A stretch of 26,240 nucleotides of DNA from CAVQFC01 sp036497895 (GTDB taxonomy: Bacteria > Acidobacteriota > Vicinamibacteria > Vicinamibacterales > CAVVIG01). The translations under genes and the position numbers were made by a program. The DNA lies in contig DASXIR010000360.1 in the NCBI GenBank assembly GCA_036497895.1, positions 1-26,240 of the forward strand. Reading direction: 5' to 3'. Of the stretch, positions 13,368-20,585 are shown piece after piece; positions within the stretch are counted from its first letter, which is position 1, and each line of letters starts with the position of its first letter. Below the pieces are notes generated by a model. It saw nothing but the letters and a program-made list of their open reading frames with translations. It did not search any database and was not told the DNA's origin.

Positions 13368-15302
13368 TTAACGAGGGTGGAACGCCGACTTGACCCGCGG
13401 CCGCTCCGCGCGGTCGATTTCCGAGAACAGCGGTCGCAGCAAGGCCATCGATGCTCGTGACGGCTGATACTCGCCGATCGCGACCGCCAGCGACAAGTAC
13501 CTGGCGCCATCGTTCAGCATCAGACCGCGATCGGCCATCGTCTTCAGCCGCGCCACGGTGGCTGCGTCGAGGGCACTGGAGTCCGTGATCGCGTCGCAGG
13601 ACAGATAGAGTTCGCGATCGGCGCCCTCGAGCACCGAGAGCGGCGCGGTCGGACGCGGCCGGGTGTCGAACACGAACAGCCGACCGTCGAGATCGACCGA
13701 GACCAGTTCCGCGTGCTTCCACGTGGTTTTCCACGCGTGCACGCGCCTGACGAGCGGGTTCGCGTAGCGGGCGACGTCCTGCGGGACCTTGTAGTCGTAG
13801 GAGAAATAGTAAGCGAGGTTGTGACGCGCCACCTCCGGCAGGTCGTAAAGGAATTCGTAAAACGGCACCGGGCGCAGCCGCGTGAAACCAAGCTGTCCGG
13901 CCTGGTTGAAGTTCGGGCTGAAACGATCGAGTCGGATCACGCTGACGCCGGAGGGCCGCGGCAGATGGCAGACGCGAGTGGCGAGGTCGGCCATCGCAAA
14001 GTAGTCGTCGGCCGACTCCTGTGGGAACCCGATCAGAAAGTTCCAGATCGGATGGATGCCGATTTCCTTGCACCATTTGAGCAGTTGGATGTTCTGCAGG
14101 CCGGTGACGCCCTTCTTCATCTGCTTCAACACCCGATCGCTGAAGCTTTCGATGCCAGGTTGTATCGTCAGCACGCCTGAATCGCGCAGCAGCCGGACCT
14201 GTTCTTTCTTGAGGTTGGCCTTGGTCTCGTAGAACAACGACACGTTCAACTTGCGCTCGGCGAGTTCCGGGAGGAGCGTCTTGAAGTACTTCAGGTCGAG
14301 GATGTTGTCGACGACCTGGATGTCGCAGCCGGGGTGAGTGCCGGTCAGATGCAGCAGTTCCGCCAGTGCCCGCGGCGCGGACTTGCTGCGGTAGGTCATG
14401 GTCGCGCCGTTGAGTCCGCAAAAGGTGCAATGCATCCGCTCGCCCCACCAGCAGCCACGTGAGGTCTCGACGAACACGCTCGCCTGCCAGTCGCGGCTGA
14501 AGCGGCTCTGCTGAAACTGCGCGAAGAAGTCGGTGAAATCCGGGTAGGGCAACGCGTCGAGGTCCATGATGCCCTGCGCGGTGGGCGCCGGCATCATCGC
14601 CGCGGCCGCCTCCACGGTCTCCCGCGTCACGACGCCTTTCAGCTCGCCCACTGGTTGACCAGCCACGACGCGAGCGGCCAACTCTGGAAAAACCTGATCG
14701 GCTTCGCCGGAGACGATGGCGTCCACGTAGGGGAACTGTCGGACCGTCTCCACTCCCATCGTCGCTTCGCAGTTGGCGCCGCCCATCACCACATAGCAGT
14801 CCGGCAGCCGCTCTTTCACTCGTCTGGCGAGCGCGAGCGACGCGAGGTGCTGCTGGAACACGCTGGTGAATCCGACCATGCGTGGTGTCGACTCGACGAT
14901 CCGATCGGCGCAGGCGTCGATGAAGGCGCTCGCGGCGTCGCGGGCCTTCAGGATCGCCCGCAGTTCGCCGGGCGCCGGCGGCCGGGTCGGGTTGCGGCCC
15001 AGCCACGATGGCGCCTTCAGCAGCACCTCGGACAGATAGCGCTCGTCATGCGATGCATCCCAGTCGAACAGGGCATGCGAGAAGATCCACTCACCGACGA
15101 AGGCCCGTGACATCGCACGGTTCTGGCTGGTGATCTTCGAATAGAGCTTCTCGCCGATCTTCTCGGCAAAGGGCAGCGTGAAGTAATCCTGGTGGCAGGT
15201 CATGCCGCGCGCGGCAATCAGCGGCTGCAGCAGGCTGAGGCCGAGCGACGGTGAAAACAGCGGCCCGAACGGCATCGAGACGAGCAGGACATCGACGTTC
15301 AT
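13368..15302 (-). CDS. B12-binding radical SAM protein, RiPP maturation type (644 aa)
   Basis: The ATG at 15302 overlaps the TGA of the kinase gene (ATGA). The N-terminus DVLLVSMPFGPLFSPSLGLSLLQPLIAARG (residues 4-33), VGFTSVFQQHLASLALARRVKE (143-164) and VVMGGANCE (171-179) form a cobalamin-binding-type domain. SGEAD (199-203) is the usual link to the catalytic core. The 4Fe-4S cysteines are C284, C292 and C295 in RGCWWGERMHCTFCGLNG, a C-x7-C-x2-C spacing with the GCWWG and HCTFCGLNG strings that mark the family named RiPP maturation radical SAM protein 1. PGIESFSDRVLKQMKKG (382-398) and FLIGFPQES (422-430) complete the barrel. The C-terminal ~80 residues (LKTMADRGLMLNDGARYLSLAV) are also family-typical. 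Such enzymes modify ribosomal peptides, in some cases by C-methylation at unreactive carbons. Substrate is unknown. Confidence 0.88.
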   Translation of the reverse strand: MNVDVLLVSMPFGPLFSPSLGLSLLQPLIAARGMTCHQDYFTLPFAEKIGEKLYSKITSQNRAMSRAFVGEWIFSHALFDWDASHDERYLSEVLLKAPSWLGRNPTRPPAPGELRAILKARDAASAFIDACADRIVESTPRMVGFTSVFQQHLASLALARRVKERLPDCYVVMGGANCEATMGVETVRQFPYVDAIVSGEADQVFPELAARVVAGQPVGELKGVVTRETVEAAAAMMPAPTAQGIMDLDALPYPDFTDFFAQFQQSRFSRDWQASVFVETSRGCWWGERMHCTFCGLNGATMTYRSKSAPRALAELLHLTGTHPGCDIQVVDNILDLKYFKTLLPELAERKLNVSLFYETKANLKKEQVRLLRDSGVLTIQPGIESFSDRVLKQMKKGVTGLQNIQLLKWCKEIGIHPIWNFLIGFPQESADDYFAMADLATRVCHLPRPSGVSVIRLDRFSPNFNQAGQLGFTRLRPVPFYEFLYDLPEVARHNLAYYFSYDYKVPQDVARYANPLVRRVHAWKTTWKHAELVSVDLDGRLFVFDTRPRPTAPLSVLEGADRELYLSCDAITDSSALDAATVARLKTMADRGLMLNDGARYLSLAVAIGEYQPSRASMALLRPLFSEIDRAERPRVKSAFHPR

Positions 15303-18271
15303 GGGTGAGCGGACGACTGGCCCGGCGGCGACGCCGGGACGGGCAGCGCGGCTGCCTCGCGTAGTGCGGTCTGCATCAACTGTTGGCCGGGGTCGGCGTC
15401 GCGCCAGGCCGTGGCAAAGTCCGCGTACTGCTGACGCGCTTCGGCGACGGCGCCGACGCCAACCAGAGCGCGGGCAAGTGGCAAGCGCGCGATCACGTGA
15501 AGAAGACTTGCCGGGTCCTGGCCGTGCCGGGACACCACGTCGCGCAATGAGGTGACGGCAGCCTGATTGTCCCCGACCGACTCGGCAGACAGTCCGCGCA
15601 GGTAGGGCAGCCACGAGCCGTTGTTGTGCTCGAACGGGCCGGCGTTGCCGAGGATGTCGAGCGCCCGGTGTCCGTCGTTGGCGGCCAGCGCGACGGCAGC
15701 TCGCAGGGTCGGCGAGGCTGCCCGGGAATTATCCGGCGACGGCGGGCTCTGACGGTCGAACGCGTCTGCGAGTTGCGCAGCTTGCGCGGTGCGTCCCGAG
15801 AACGAGGCAGCCAGCGAAGCGGTCCAGTTGGTCTCGACGCCGCTGCCGATGCCGACCGCTTGCTGCAGTTCGGCCTGCGCGCGCATGGTGTCCCCCAATA
15901 GCGCGTCCGACAGCGCCGTTTCGGCGATCAGACTGCCGGCTACGTCCGAGGCGCCGGCCGCGCGTGCCGCGGCAACGGCTTCGGTATACAACGTGTGGCC
16001 GGCGTTGATTTGTCCCGTCGCCATCGCGGCGCGTGCCGCCTCCGTCGTCACCAGATAGCCGTCGGCTCGTGGTCGCGTCGCACGCAGGTGCTCCTGCATG
16101 GTGGCTGCGTCGTTCGCAACGAAGGCCAGGTCGTAGCCGAACTGGTGGAGGACCGACGAGTCCAGGCCGTTCGCAGCCGCCTCCGCCAGCACAGTCCCGA
16201 CGTCGGGCAACCGATCGAGTGCCAGCAGGCTGCGGGCGTACTGCTGGTATCCGAGCACCGAGTTCGATCCCAGATGCACGGCGATTTTCCCCTCCCGAGC
16301 CGAGTCCTCGAATCGATTCAGCTTGGCATATGCAGCGGCGAGGTTGTTGTGTGGCACCCAGTCGTCGGGATAGGTGTCGATCCAGGTCTGATAGGTCGCG
16401 ACCACTTCGTCCAGCCGGCCGGTGACCGTGAAGTGATACTGCGAGCGGATGAACAGCCGCTCCGGCGCGCTGAGCGAATCGCTGCGCGCGTATGCGCGCT
16501 TGATGTAGGTCTGCGCCTGATCGAGATCCCGGAGATTGGTGTAAATGGCTGCGAGGCGGGCCGATGCGAGGGCGAAATTCGGGTCCAGTTCGAGCGCGCG
16601 TTCGAAGAACGGAATCGACTGCGCGTCACCGTTCTTGAAACGGGTGTCGAGGCCCCGGCTGTACGACTGCAGCGCCTCGAGCGACGCGGTGGTCGCGTTT
16701 TGCGCCGGCACGTTGAAGCGCTCGATCGAGCCGATCGACTCGCCGAGCTTTTCGCGGATGCTGGCCGAGGCGGCGCTCACGCTCGCGAGCACGTTGGTTT
16801 TTGAGGCGGCCTGGATCTGCTCGGTCGCAAGCCGGTCGCCGGTCCGGCAGGCGCGCGCCTCGAGCGTAATCACGTAGGCGGGTGCCAGCGGCGCAATCGA
16901 GCCGAGCACGATCGCCTTGACTCCGAGACGCTCGCACAGGTCGCGCGCCACGGCGTCGGTGACCGCCTCGTCGGGTGACCGCGCCATCAGCTGGAGCGTC
17001 GATCGGACCTGTGAGCGCGGCACCACGCTGACATAAGGCGACTGTTGGAGCTGGATCTCGAGCGCGTCTTTCAGCGCGCCGTCGAACACCGTTTCGCCGG
17101 TGGCGTTTTCGAACTCCGTCAGCAGCAGCGGTTCGCGAGCGACAGCGACCTTCGGCTGGCCGCGGTACCAGGTGAAAACACCGTAACCGCCCAGCACCAG
17201 CAGGAGCAGCACGACCGCGAACACCGCGGCTTCGCGCACGTTGCCCGCCGACAGCGCTCGGGTCAGGCCGGACGATCCATCCAGCGACCCGAACCGGGAC
17301 ATCTTCTTCACGATGCTCGAACGACCGGGCGGTGCACCAGATCCTGTTGTATTGCTGCCGAGCGCAGCGGCGTATTCCCGCCCGGCAATCGATCCGCTCT
17401 GCACCGCGCGCAGCTGCGACGCGACCTCCGCCGCCGTGGCCGGGCGACGATCGCGGTCCTTGTCGAGCAGGCGGGTGAGCAGGCGGCGCAGATCCTTCGG
17501 GACGTTGGAGATGTCCGCTGCTTCCAGTCCACTCGGCGTCGCGTGCAGGATGGCATCGACGATCGCGGTGGTCGAACGGCCTTCGAACGCGCGCCGCCCA
17601 GTCAGCATCTCGTACAGCACGAGGCCGAGCGAGAACAGGTCCGTGCGCTGGTCGAGCGGGTCGCCGAGTGCCTGCTCGGGCGACATGTAGAGCACCGTTC
17701 CGACCGCGGTGCCGGGGTTGGTCAGCACAGTGGGATGGTGTTCGTCAGCCCTCCCCGCCGGCGGGCTGGCTTCGACCGCATCGTTCATGGCCGCGAGGCC
17801 GAAGTCGAGCAGTTTCGCATCGCCGCGAGCCGTGACGAAGATATTGGCCGGCTTCAGATCGCGGTGGATGATGCCGGCGTTGTGCGCGGCGTCGAGCGCG
17901 TCGGCGATTTGAACACCAAGACCGATCGTGGTGGACACCGACAAGGGACCCGACGCCAGAACCTCGAACAGCGTCATGCCGCGCAGCAGTTCCATCACCA
18001 GGTACGGCCGATTCTCGGCTTCGGGCGCCTGGCCGACGTCGTAGATGGTGCAGATGTGGGGATGGTTCAGCGCCGAGGCCGCGCGCGCTTCACGCTCGAA
18101 CCGCAGCAGATGTTCCTCGGACTTGGCCAGTGCGGCCGACAACAGCTTCAGCGCGACGTCACGCCGCAGCTTCAGGTCGTGCGCTTGGTAGACCTCGCCC
18201 ATGCTGCCGGCGCCGAGCGGCGCGAGAATCTCGAATCGCCCGACGATTTGAACGCCAGCGGCCAGAGGCAC
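15299..18271 (-). CDS. Receptor-type Ser/Thr protein kinase with C-terminal TPR region (990 aa)
   Basis: I start at the GTG at 18271, which puts the kinase domain ten residues from the N-terminus. Kinase landmarks: LGAGSMGEVY (residues 19-28), VALK with Lys42, HRDLKPAN (136-143, catalytic Asp138), DFG (156-158), SPEQ in the activation segment (197-200) and DLFSLGLVLYEMLTGRRAFEG. One membrane helix (348-366) follows a Gly/Ser-rich linker. Outside are a TolB-like region beginning LLTEFENATGETVFDGALKDALEIQLQQSPYVSVVP and then TPR-like repeats (from ~575, e.g. IPFFERALELDPNFALASARLAAIYTNL). This PknB-like, TPR-tailed design is common in Acidobacteriota. It phosphorylates Ser/Thr in the cytoplasm; ligand and targets are unknown. 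It is translationally coupled to the radical SAM gene and begins 5 bp after a 40-residue ORF. Confidence 0.92.
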   Translation of the reverse strand: MPLAAGVQIVGRFEILAPLGAGSMGEVYQAHDLKLRRDVALKLLSAALAKSEEHLLRFEREARAASALNHPHICTIYDVGQAPEAENRPYLVMELLRGMTLFEVLASGPLSVSTTIGLGVQIADALDAAHNAGIIHRDLKPANIFVTARGDAKLLDFGLAAMNDAVEASPPAGRADEHHPTVLTNPGTAVGTVLYMSPEQALGDPLDQRTDLFSLGLVLYEMLTGRRAFEGRSTTAIVDAILHATPSGLEAADISNVPKDLRRLLTRLLDKDRDRRPATAAEVASQLRAVQSGSIAGREYAAALGSNTTGSGAPPGRSSIVKKMSRFGSLDGSSGLTRALSAGNVREAAVFAVVLLLLVLGGYGVFTWYRGQPKVAVAREPLLLTEFENATGETVFDGALKDALEIQLQQSPYVSVVPRSQVRSTLQLMARSPDEAVTDAVARDLCERLGVKAIVLGSIAPLAPAYVITLEARACRTGDRLATEQIQAASKTNVLASVSAASASIREKLGESIGSIERFNVPAQNATTASLEALQSYSRGLDTRFKNGDAQSIPFFERALELDPNFALASARLAAIYTNLRDLDQAQTYIKRAYARSDSLSAPERLFIRSQYHFTVTGRLDEVVATYQTWIDTYPDDWVPHNNLAAAYAKLNRFEDSAREGKIAVHLGSNSVLGYQQYARSLLALDRLPDVGTVLAEAAANGLDSSVLHQFGYDLAFVANDAATMQEHLRATRPRADGYLVTTEAARAAMATGQINAGHTLYTEAVAAARAAGASDVAGSLIAETALSDALLGDTMRAQAELQQAVGIGSGVETNWTASLAASFSGRTAQAAQLADAFDRQSPPSPDNSRAASPTLRAAVALAANDGHRALDILGNAGPFEHNNGSWLPYLRGLSAESVGDNQAAVTSLRDVVSRHGQDPASLLHVIARLPLARALVGVGAVAEARQQYADFATAWRDADPGQQLMQTALREAAALPVPASPPGQSSAHP

Positions 18272-18276
18272 GACGC

Positions 18277-18399
18277 TTACGACACCTGACGCGCGGGCTC
18301 GAGGTCCGGCGCGTCCAACTGCAACACCGTGATGTGGTGGCGCACGATCATCGTGTGGAGGGACTCGGGAGTTTCCATGCTTGTCGTGTCGTTGGCCAT
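18277..18399 (-). CDS. Short ORF (40 aa) directly upstream of the kinase
   Basis: The ATG at 18399 (or METPES at 18378) opens a frame ending in TAA at 18277, five bases before the kinase GTG. Third codon positions are mostly G or C as in neighbouring genes, and the product has a strand-like middle (HTMIVRHHITVLQLDA) and an acidic to basic tail (PDLEPARQVS). No Shine-Dalgarno is seen. It could be a real small protein, a leader ORF that couples translation to the GTG-start kinase, or a second candidate peptide substrate. No family is recognised. Confidence 0.4.
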   Translation of the reverse strand: MANDTTSMETPESLHTMIVRHHITVLQLDAPDLEPARQVS

Positions 18400-18633
18400 A
18401 CACCGGCAGACACTGGCGAACACGGCCAGCCGTGAGGGGAGAACGTGCGCACAGCCTGTGGGAATGCGGAGAATTCTATCCCATTTGCTGAGCACAGGCG
18501 TCCGCGCCTTCACTCTACTTAACGTTAGTGTAAATCTATTTTCGTTACCTCTAAGTCACTTGATGTCTGTCGGAATTCACAGTCGAGGTAGTTTCGGCAT
18601 TGTTTTCGCTAGACTGTGCGGCAGGAGAAGCGA
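18400..18633. other. Divergent intergenic region between kinase operon and ferritin-like gene
   Basis: About 230 bp with a clearly AT-rich centre (18509-18560) in GC-rich surroundings, including the palindrome TAACGTTA (18520-18527). It must hold promoters for both directions, but I cannot pair convincing -35 and -10 hexamers by eye. Confidence 0.4.
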
Positions 18634-19107
18634 ATGCCTGACGCCACCGTTACACGCGAGCAACTGATCGACCGGCTCAACGAGGATTTGTCGCGCGAGT
18701 ATCAAGCCATCATTGCGTATGTCGTGTACTCGCAGGTCATCAAGGGTGCCCAGTACATGAACATTGCGAAGGAACTCGAGAAGCACGCCGGCGAGGAGTT
18801 GAGCCACGCGCTGACGATTTCCAAGCACATCGACTACCTGGGAGGAATGCCGACCGTGACCGCGCAGCCGGTGAAGCAATCCGAGAAGGCGGAGGCGATG
18901 CTGCGCGCCGATCTCGAGAACGAGAACAACACCATTCGCGCCTATCGCGAGCGTGTGCGTCAATGCGAGGCGCTCGGCGAGTACGCGATCGCGGAAGACA
19001 TTCGTGAGATTCTCCGACAGGAACAGGAACATCAGGTCGATCTCGCGACCGCGCTTGGCGAGAATGCGCCGAATCTATCCAGCACGAGCAAAGGCCGAAC
19101 GAAGTAG
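18634..19107 (+). CDS. Bacterioferritin-like di-iron protein without haem ligand (157 aa)
   Basis: The ATG at 18634 has GGAG six to seven bases upstream. The protein is a four-helix ferritin fold of normal length. The di-iron ligands have bacterioferritin spacing: Glu22, Glu55 and His58 (33 and 3 residues apart), then Glu97, Glu130 and His133 (again 33 and 3). The residue after Glu55, which in bacterioferritin is the haem-binding Met, is Leu56, so haem binding between subunits is not expected. Ferroxidase activity (Fe2+ oxidised by O2 or peroxide) and iron storage or detoxification in the cytoplasm follow from the family. The ~18-residue C-terminal tail (ENAPNLSSTSKGRTK) is polar. It is transcribed away from the kinase operon. 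Confidence 0.88.
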   Translation: MPDATVTREQLIDRLNEDLSREYQAIIAYVVYSQVIKGAQYMNIAKELEKHAGEELSHALTISKHIDYLGGMPTVTAQPVKQSEKAEAMLRADLENENNTIRAYRERVRQCEALGEYAIAEDIREILRQEQEHQVDLATALGENAPNLSSTSKGRTK

Positions 19108-19232
19108 TCTGGCGCTCTCTTTGCACTCTTTACTGACATGGTGTTTTCGCTGGCGTGAATTCACCGATGCACGCACGAGTCCGATGCGCTGTGGGGTTGG
19201 CGCATCTCAGCTCTGCATCGCCAGCGATGCTT

Positions 19233-19505
19233 ATGTCAGACAAGAATGCGAACCATGCGAACCATCGTCGAGTAGGCCGTCCGCCCGCTGGCGCAAAGCA
19301 CGGAGAACGGGTCAAGGATTATCCGCAATTGAGTATTCGCGTACCAGCCGAGTTCAAGGCGCGGTTGAACGCGCTCAGCGCTGTCACCGGCATGTCCCAA
19401 TGGCGCGTCATCGTCCAGGCGATTAACTGCTTCTTCGATGACCTGCCCGTCACCGATAAGGAGCTCGTGGAGGGCCTCAGTCAGAGGCTCATGCAGGCCG
19501 GCTGA
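19233..19505 (+). CDS. Ribbon-helix-helix-like DNA-binding protein (90 aa)
   Basis: The frame is open upstream to 19155, but the earlier part has poor coding character, so I pick the ATG at 19233; ATG 19227 and GTG 19155 are alternatives and none has a clear ribosome binding site. The basic N-terminus (HRRVGRPPAGAKHGERVKDY) resembles an AT-hook-like arm. It is followed by QLSIRVPAEFKARLNALSAVTGMSQWRVIVQAINCFFDDL, a beta-strand then two helices as in MetJ/Arc-type repressors. Such proteins bind operators as dimers of dimers. Inverted repeats just downstream (19516-19599) are plausible targets. A toxin partner is not present next to it. Confidence 0.6.
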   Translation: MSDKNANHANHRRVGRPPAGAKHGERVKDYPQLSIRVPAEFKARLNALSAVTGMSQWRVIVQAINCFFDDLPVTDKELVEGLSQRLMQAG

Positions 19506-19515
19506 GCCTGTCGCA

Positions 19516-19531
19516 GGTCAGCAGTTTGACC
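19516..19531. promoter_or_regulatory. Inverted repeat GGTCA-N6-TGACC
   Basis: A perfect 5-bp inverted repeat with 6-bp spacer lies 11 bp after the ribbon-helix-helix gene and about 20 bp upstream of the promoter-like sequence at 19551. It resembles a dimeric operator half-site pair and shares the TGAC core with the repeats further downstream. Confidence 0.4.
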
Positions 19532-19550
19532 GAAACATCACTGGCAACAT

Positions 19551-19580
19551 TTGTCAGTTAAACGTCCATTGACGTAAAAT
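19551..19580 (+). promoter_or_regulatory. Sigma-70-like promoter with inverted repeat in the spacer
   Basis: TTGTCA (19551-19556) and TAAAAT (19575-19580) each differ from consensus by one base and are 18 bp apart. The spacer and -10 edge carry the inverted repeat ACGTC-N4-GACGT (19562-19575), where a bound repressor would block polymerase. It points to the prepilin-like gene downstream. Confidence 0.5.
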
Positions 19581-19584
19581 GTCA

Positions 19585-19599
19585 GACCCGACGGGGGTC
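19585..19599. promoter_or_regulatory. Hairpin or operator GACCC-N5-GGGTC in the leader
   Basis: A perfect 5-bp inverted repeat just after the -10 element, close to the expected transcription start. It could be a further operator site or a small stem in the 5' leader of the prepilin-like mRNA. Confidence 0.35.
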
Positions 19600-19687
19600 A
19601 GTGATGTGTAAGTTGTTGAAAACAAAGAGTGTCAGAGGTGCTCGAAGTCGGCATGAGCTCTGCAACTATGGTGCAGGAGTGCAGATC

Positions 19688-20224
19688 GTGGCCATACGAA
19701 AAACCGACAGCGGTTTCGCCCTGCTCGACCTGATCTTTGTCTGCGGGCTCATCGGCATCCTCAGCGGAATCGCGGTGCCGAAGCTCCTGCTGGCCAAGCA
19801 GGCCGCGGGGGCCGCCTCGGCCATCGGTTCGATGCGCGCCATCAACAGCGCCGAACTGACCTACGCACTCACCTGCGGCAACGGATTCTACGCGCCAACC
19901 TTGCCCTCGCTCGGGCAGACGCCGCCGGGATCAAACGAACCATTTCTCTCGCCGGATCTGACAACCAGCAATTCAGTGGTCAAGGCCGGCTACATCGTGC
20001 AGCTTGCGGCCGCACCGTTCGGCGGCTCGCCGGCTTCGTGCAACGGCGTCGGCGCGGGTGAGGGTGGACAGGGATTCCGCGCAGGCGCCGACCCCACCGA
20101 GCTCACGAACCTGCGCTACTTCGGGATCAACTCGTATGGACTGATCTACGAGGACGTTACCACGATGTTTCCAGTGATGCCTGAACTGGGAGAACCCGCC
20201 GCCGGCCATCCGCTGATCCACTGA
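19688..20224 (+). CDS. Type IV prepilin/pseudopilin-like protein (178 aa)
   Basis: I choose the GTG at 19688 (GGAG eight bases upstream), giving a short basic leader VAIRKTDSG. An upstream ATG at 19604 is in frame, but the codons between are AT-rich at third positions and look like leader RNA. The leader is followed by FALLDLIFVCGLIGILSGIAVPKLL, the class III signal and N-terminal helix of type IV pilins and pseudopilins, to be cut after Gly by a prepilin peptidase and N-methylated. Position +5, normally Glu, is Asp. The head domain has ALTCGNGFYAPTLPSLG and SPASCNGVG, whose two Cys could form a disulfide. No assembly ATPase, secretin or peptidase is nearby. Acidobacterial genomes carry many such lone pilin-like genes. 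Confidence 0.82.
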   Translation: MAIRKTDSGFALLDLIFVCGLIGILSGIAVPKLLLAKQAAGAASAIGSMRAINSAELTYALTCGNGFYAPTLPSLGQTPPGSNEPFLSPDLTTSNSVVKAGYIVQLAAAPFGGSPASCNGVGAGEGGQGFRAGADPTELTNLRYFGINSYGLIYEDVTTMFPVMPELGEPAAGHPLIH

Positions 20225-20230
20225 TTCAGT

Positions 20231-20236
20231 TATAAT
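20231..20236 (+). promoter_or_regulatory. TATAAT element 7 bp before the ferredoxin start
   Basis: A consensus -10 hexamer ends 7 bp before the ATG at 20244, which would put the transcription start at or next to the A of the start codon, i.e. a leaderless mRNA. The lack of a Shine-Dalgarno fits this, but no good -35 is present. Confidence 0.35.
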
Positions 20237-20243
20237 CCGGCCC

Positions 20244-20585
20244 ATGTGGACGAAGATGATGTCGGGGCCGCGCAAGAAGGCTCCGAAGACGATAGCGGTC
20301 ATCGACCCCGATTCCTGCTTTGGCGCGTTCGCGTGTTCGATCTGCCAGGCTGCCTGTCCGGTCGCCGGCTGCATCGTCGAAGAGCCGGACCGTGATGGCC
20401 GGATGGTTTGCGCCGTGCGCGCCGACCTGTGCATCGGGTGCGGCCTCTGCGTCACGCTCGGAAATACCACGGCGCCCCAGCAGCGCGAGTTCGGTTGCCC
20501 GGCCGACTACGACGCCATCAACATGATGCCGTGGGAAGAGGTCGTCAAGATTCTCACAAGTGAGAACGCGGCAGTAACAAGTTAG
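20244..20585 (+). CDS. Atypical two-cluster ferredoxin-like iron-sulfur protein (113 aa)
   Basis: Ten cysteines (25, 31, 34, 38, 43, 56, 63, 66, 69, 85) form two ferredoxin-like groups. The first is C25-x5-C31-x2-C34-x3-C38-P, with a wider first gap than the normal CxxC. The second is C63-x2-C66-x2-C69, then a 15-residue insert and C85-P where three residues are usual. The fold seems to be the bacterial 2[4Fe-4S] ferredoxin domain (IDPDSCFGAF...CP; RADLCIGCGLC...CP) with modified loops, so one cluster may be 3Fe-4S or unusually exposed. It would act as a cytoplasmic electron carrier; the partner enzyme is not visible. Its stop overlaps that of the convergent HMG-CoA lyase gene in TTAG. MSGPRKK (ATG at 20259) is an alternative start. 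Confidence 0.8.
   Translation: MWTKMMSGPRKKAPKTIAVIDPDSCFGAFACSICQAACPVAGCIVEEPDRDGRMVCAVRADLCIGCGLCVTLGNTTAPQQREFGCPADYDAINMMPWEEVVKILTSENAAVTS

Noticed and set aside
13243..15006. 587-residue minus-strand ORF ending in the lysine-rich peptide
   Set aside because: Upstream of 13347 it is an out-of-frame shadow of the radical SAM gene, with Arg-rich composition. Only the last 34 codons, with their own ribosome binding site, are taken as a gene.
17045..18289. 414-residue plus-strand ORF
   Set aside because: Antisense to the kinase domain, whose catalytic motifs are clear on the minus strand; no recognisable pattern on the plus strand.
19155..19505. Ribbon-helix-helix gene as half of a toxin-antitoxin pair
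   Set aside because: No toxin-like gene adjoins it: upstream is a ferritin-like gene and downstream a prepilin.
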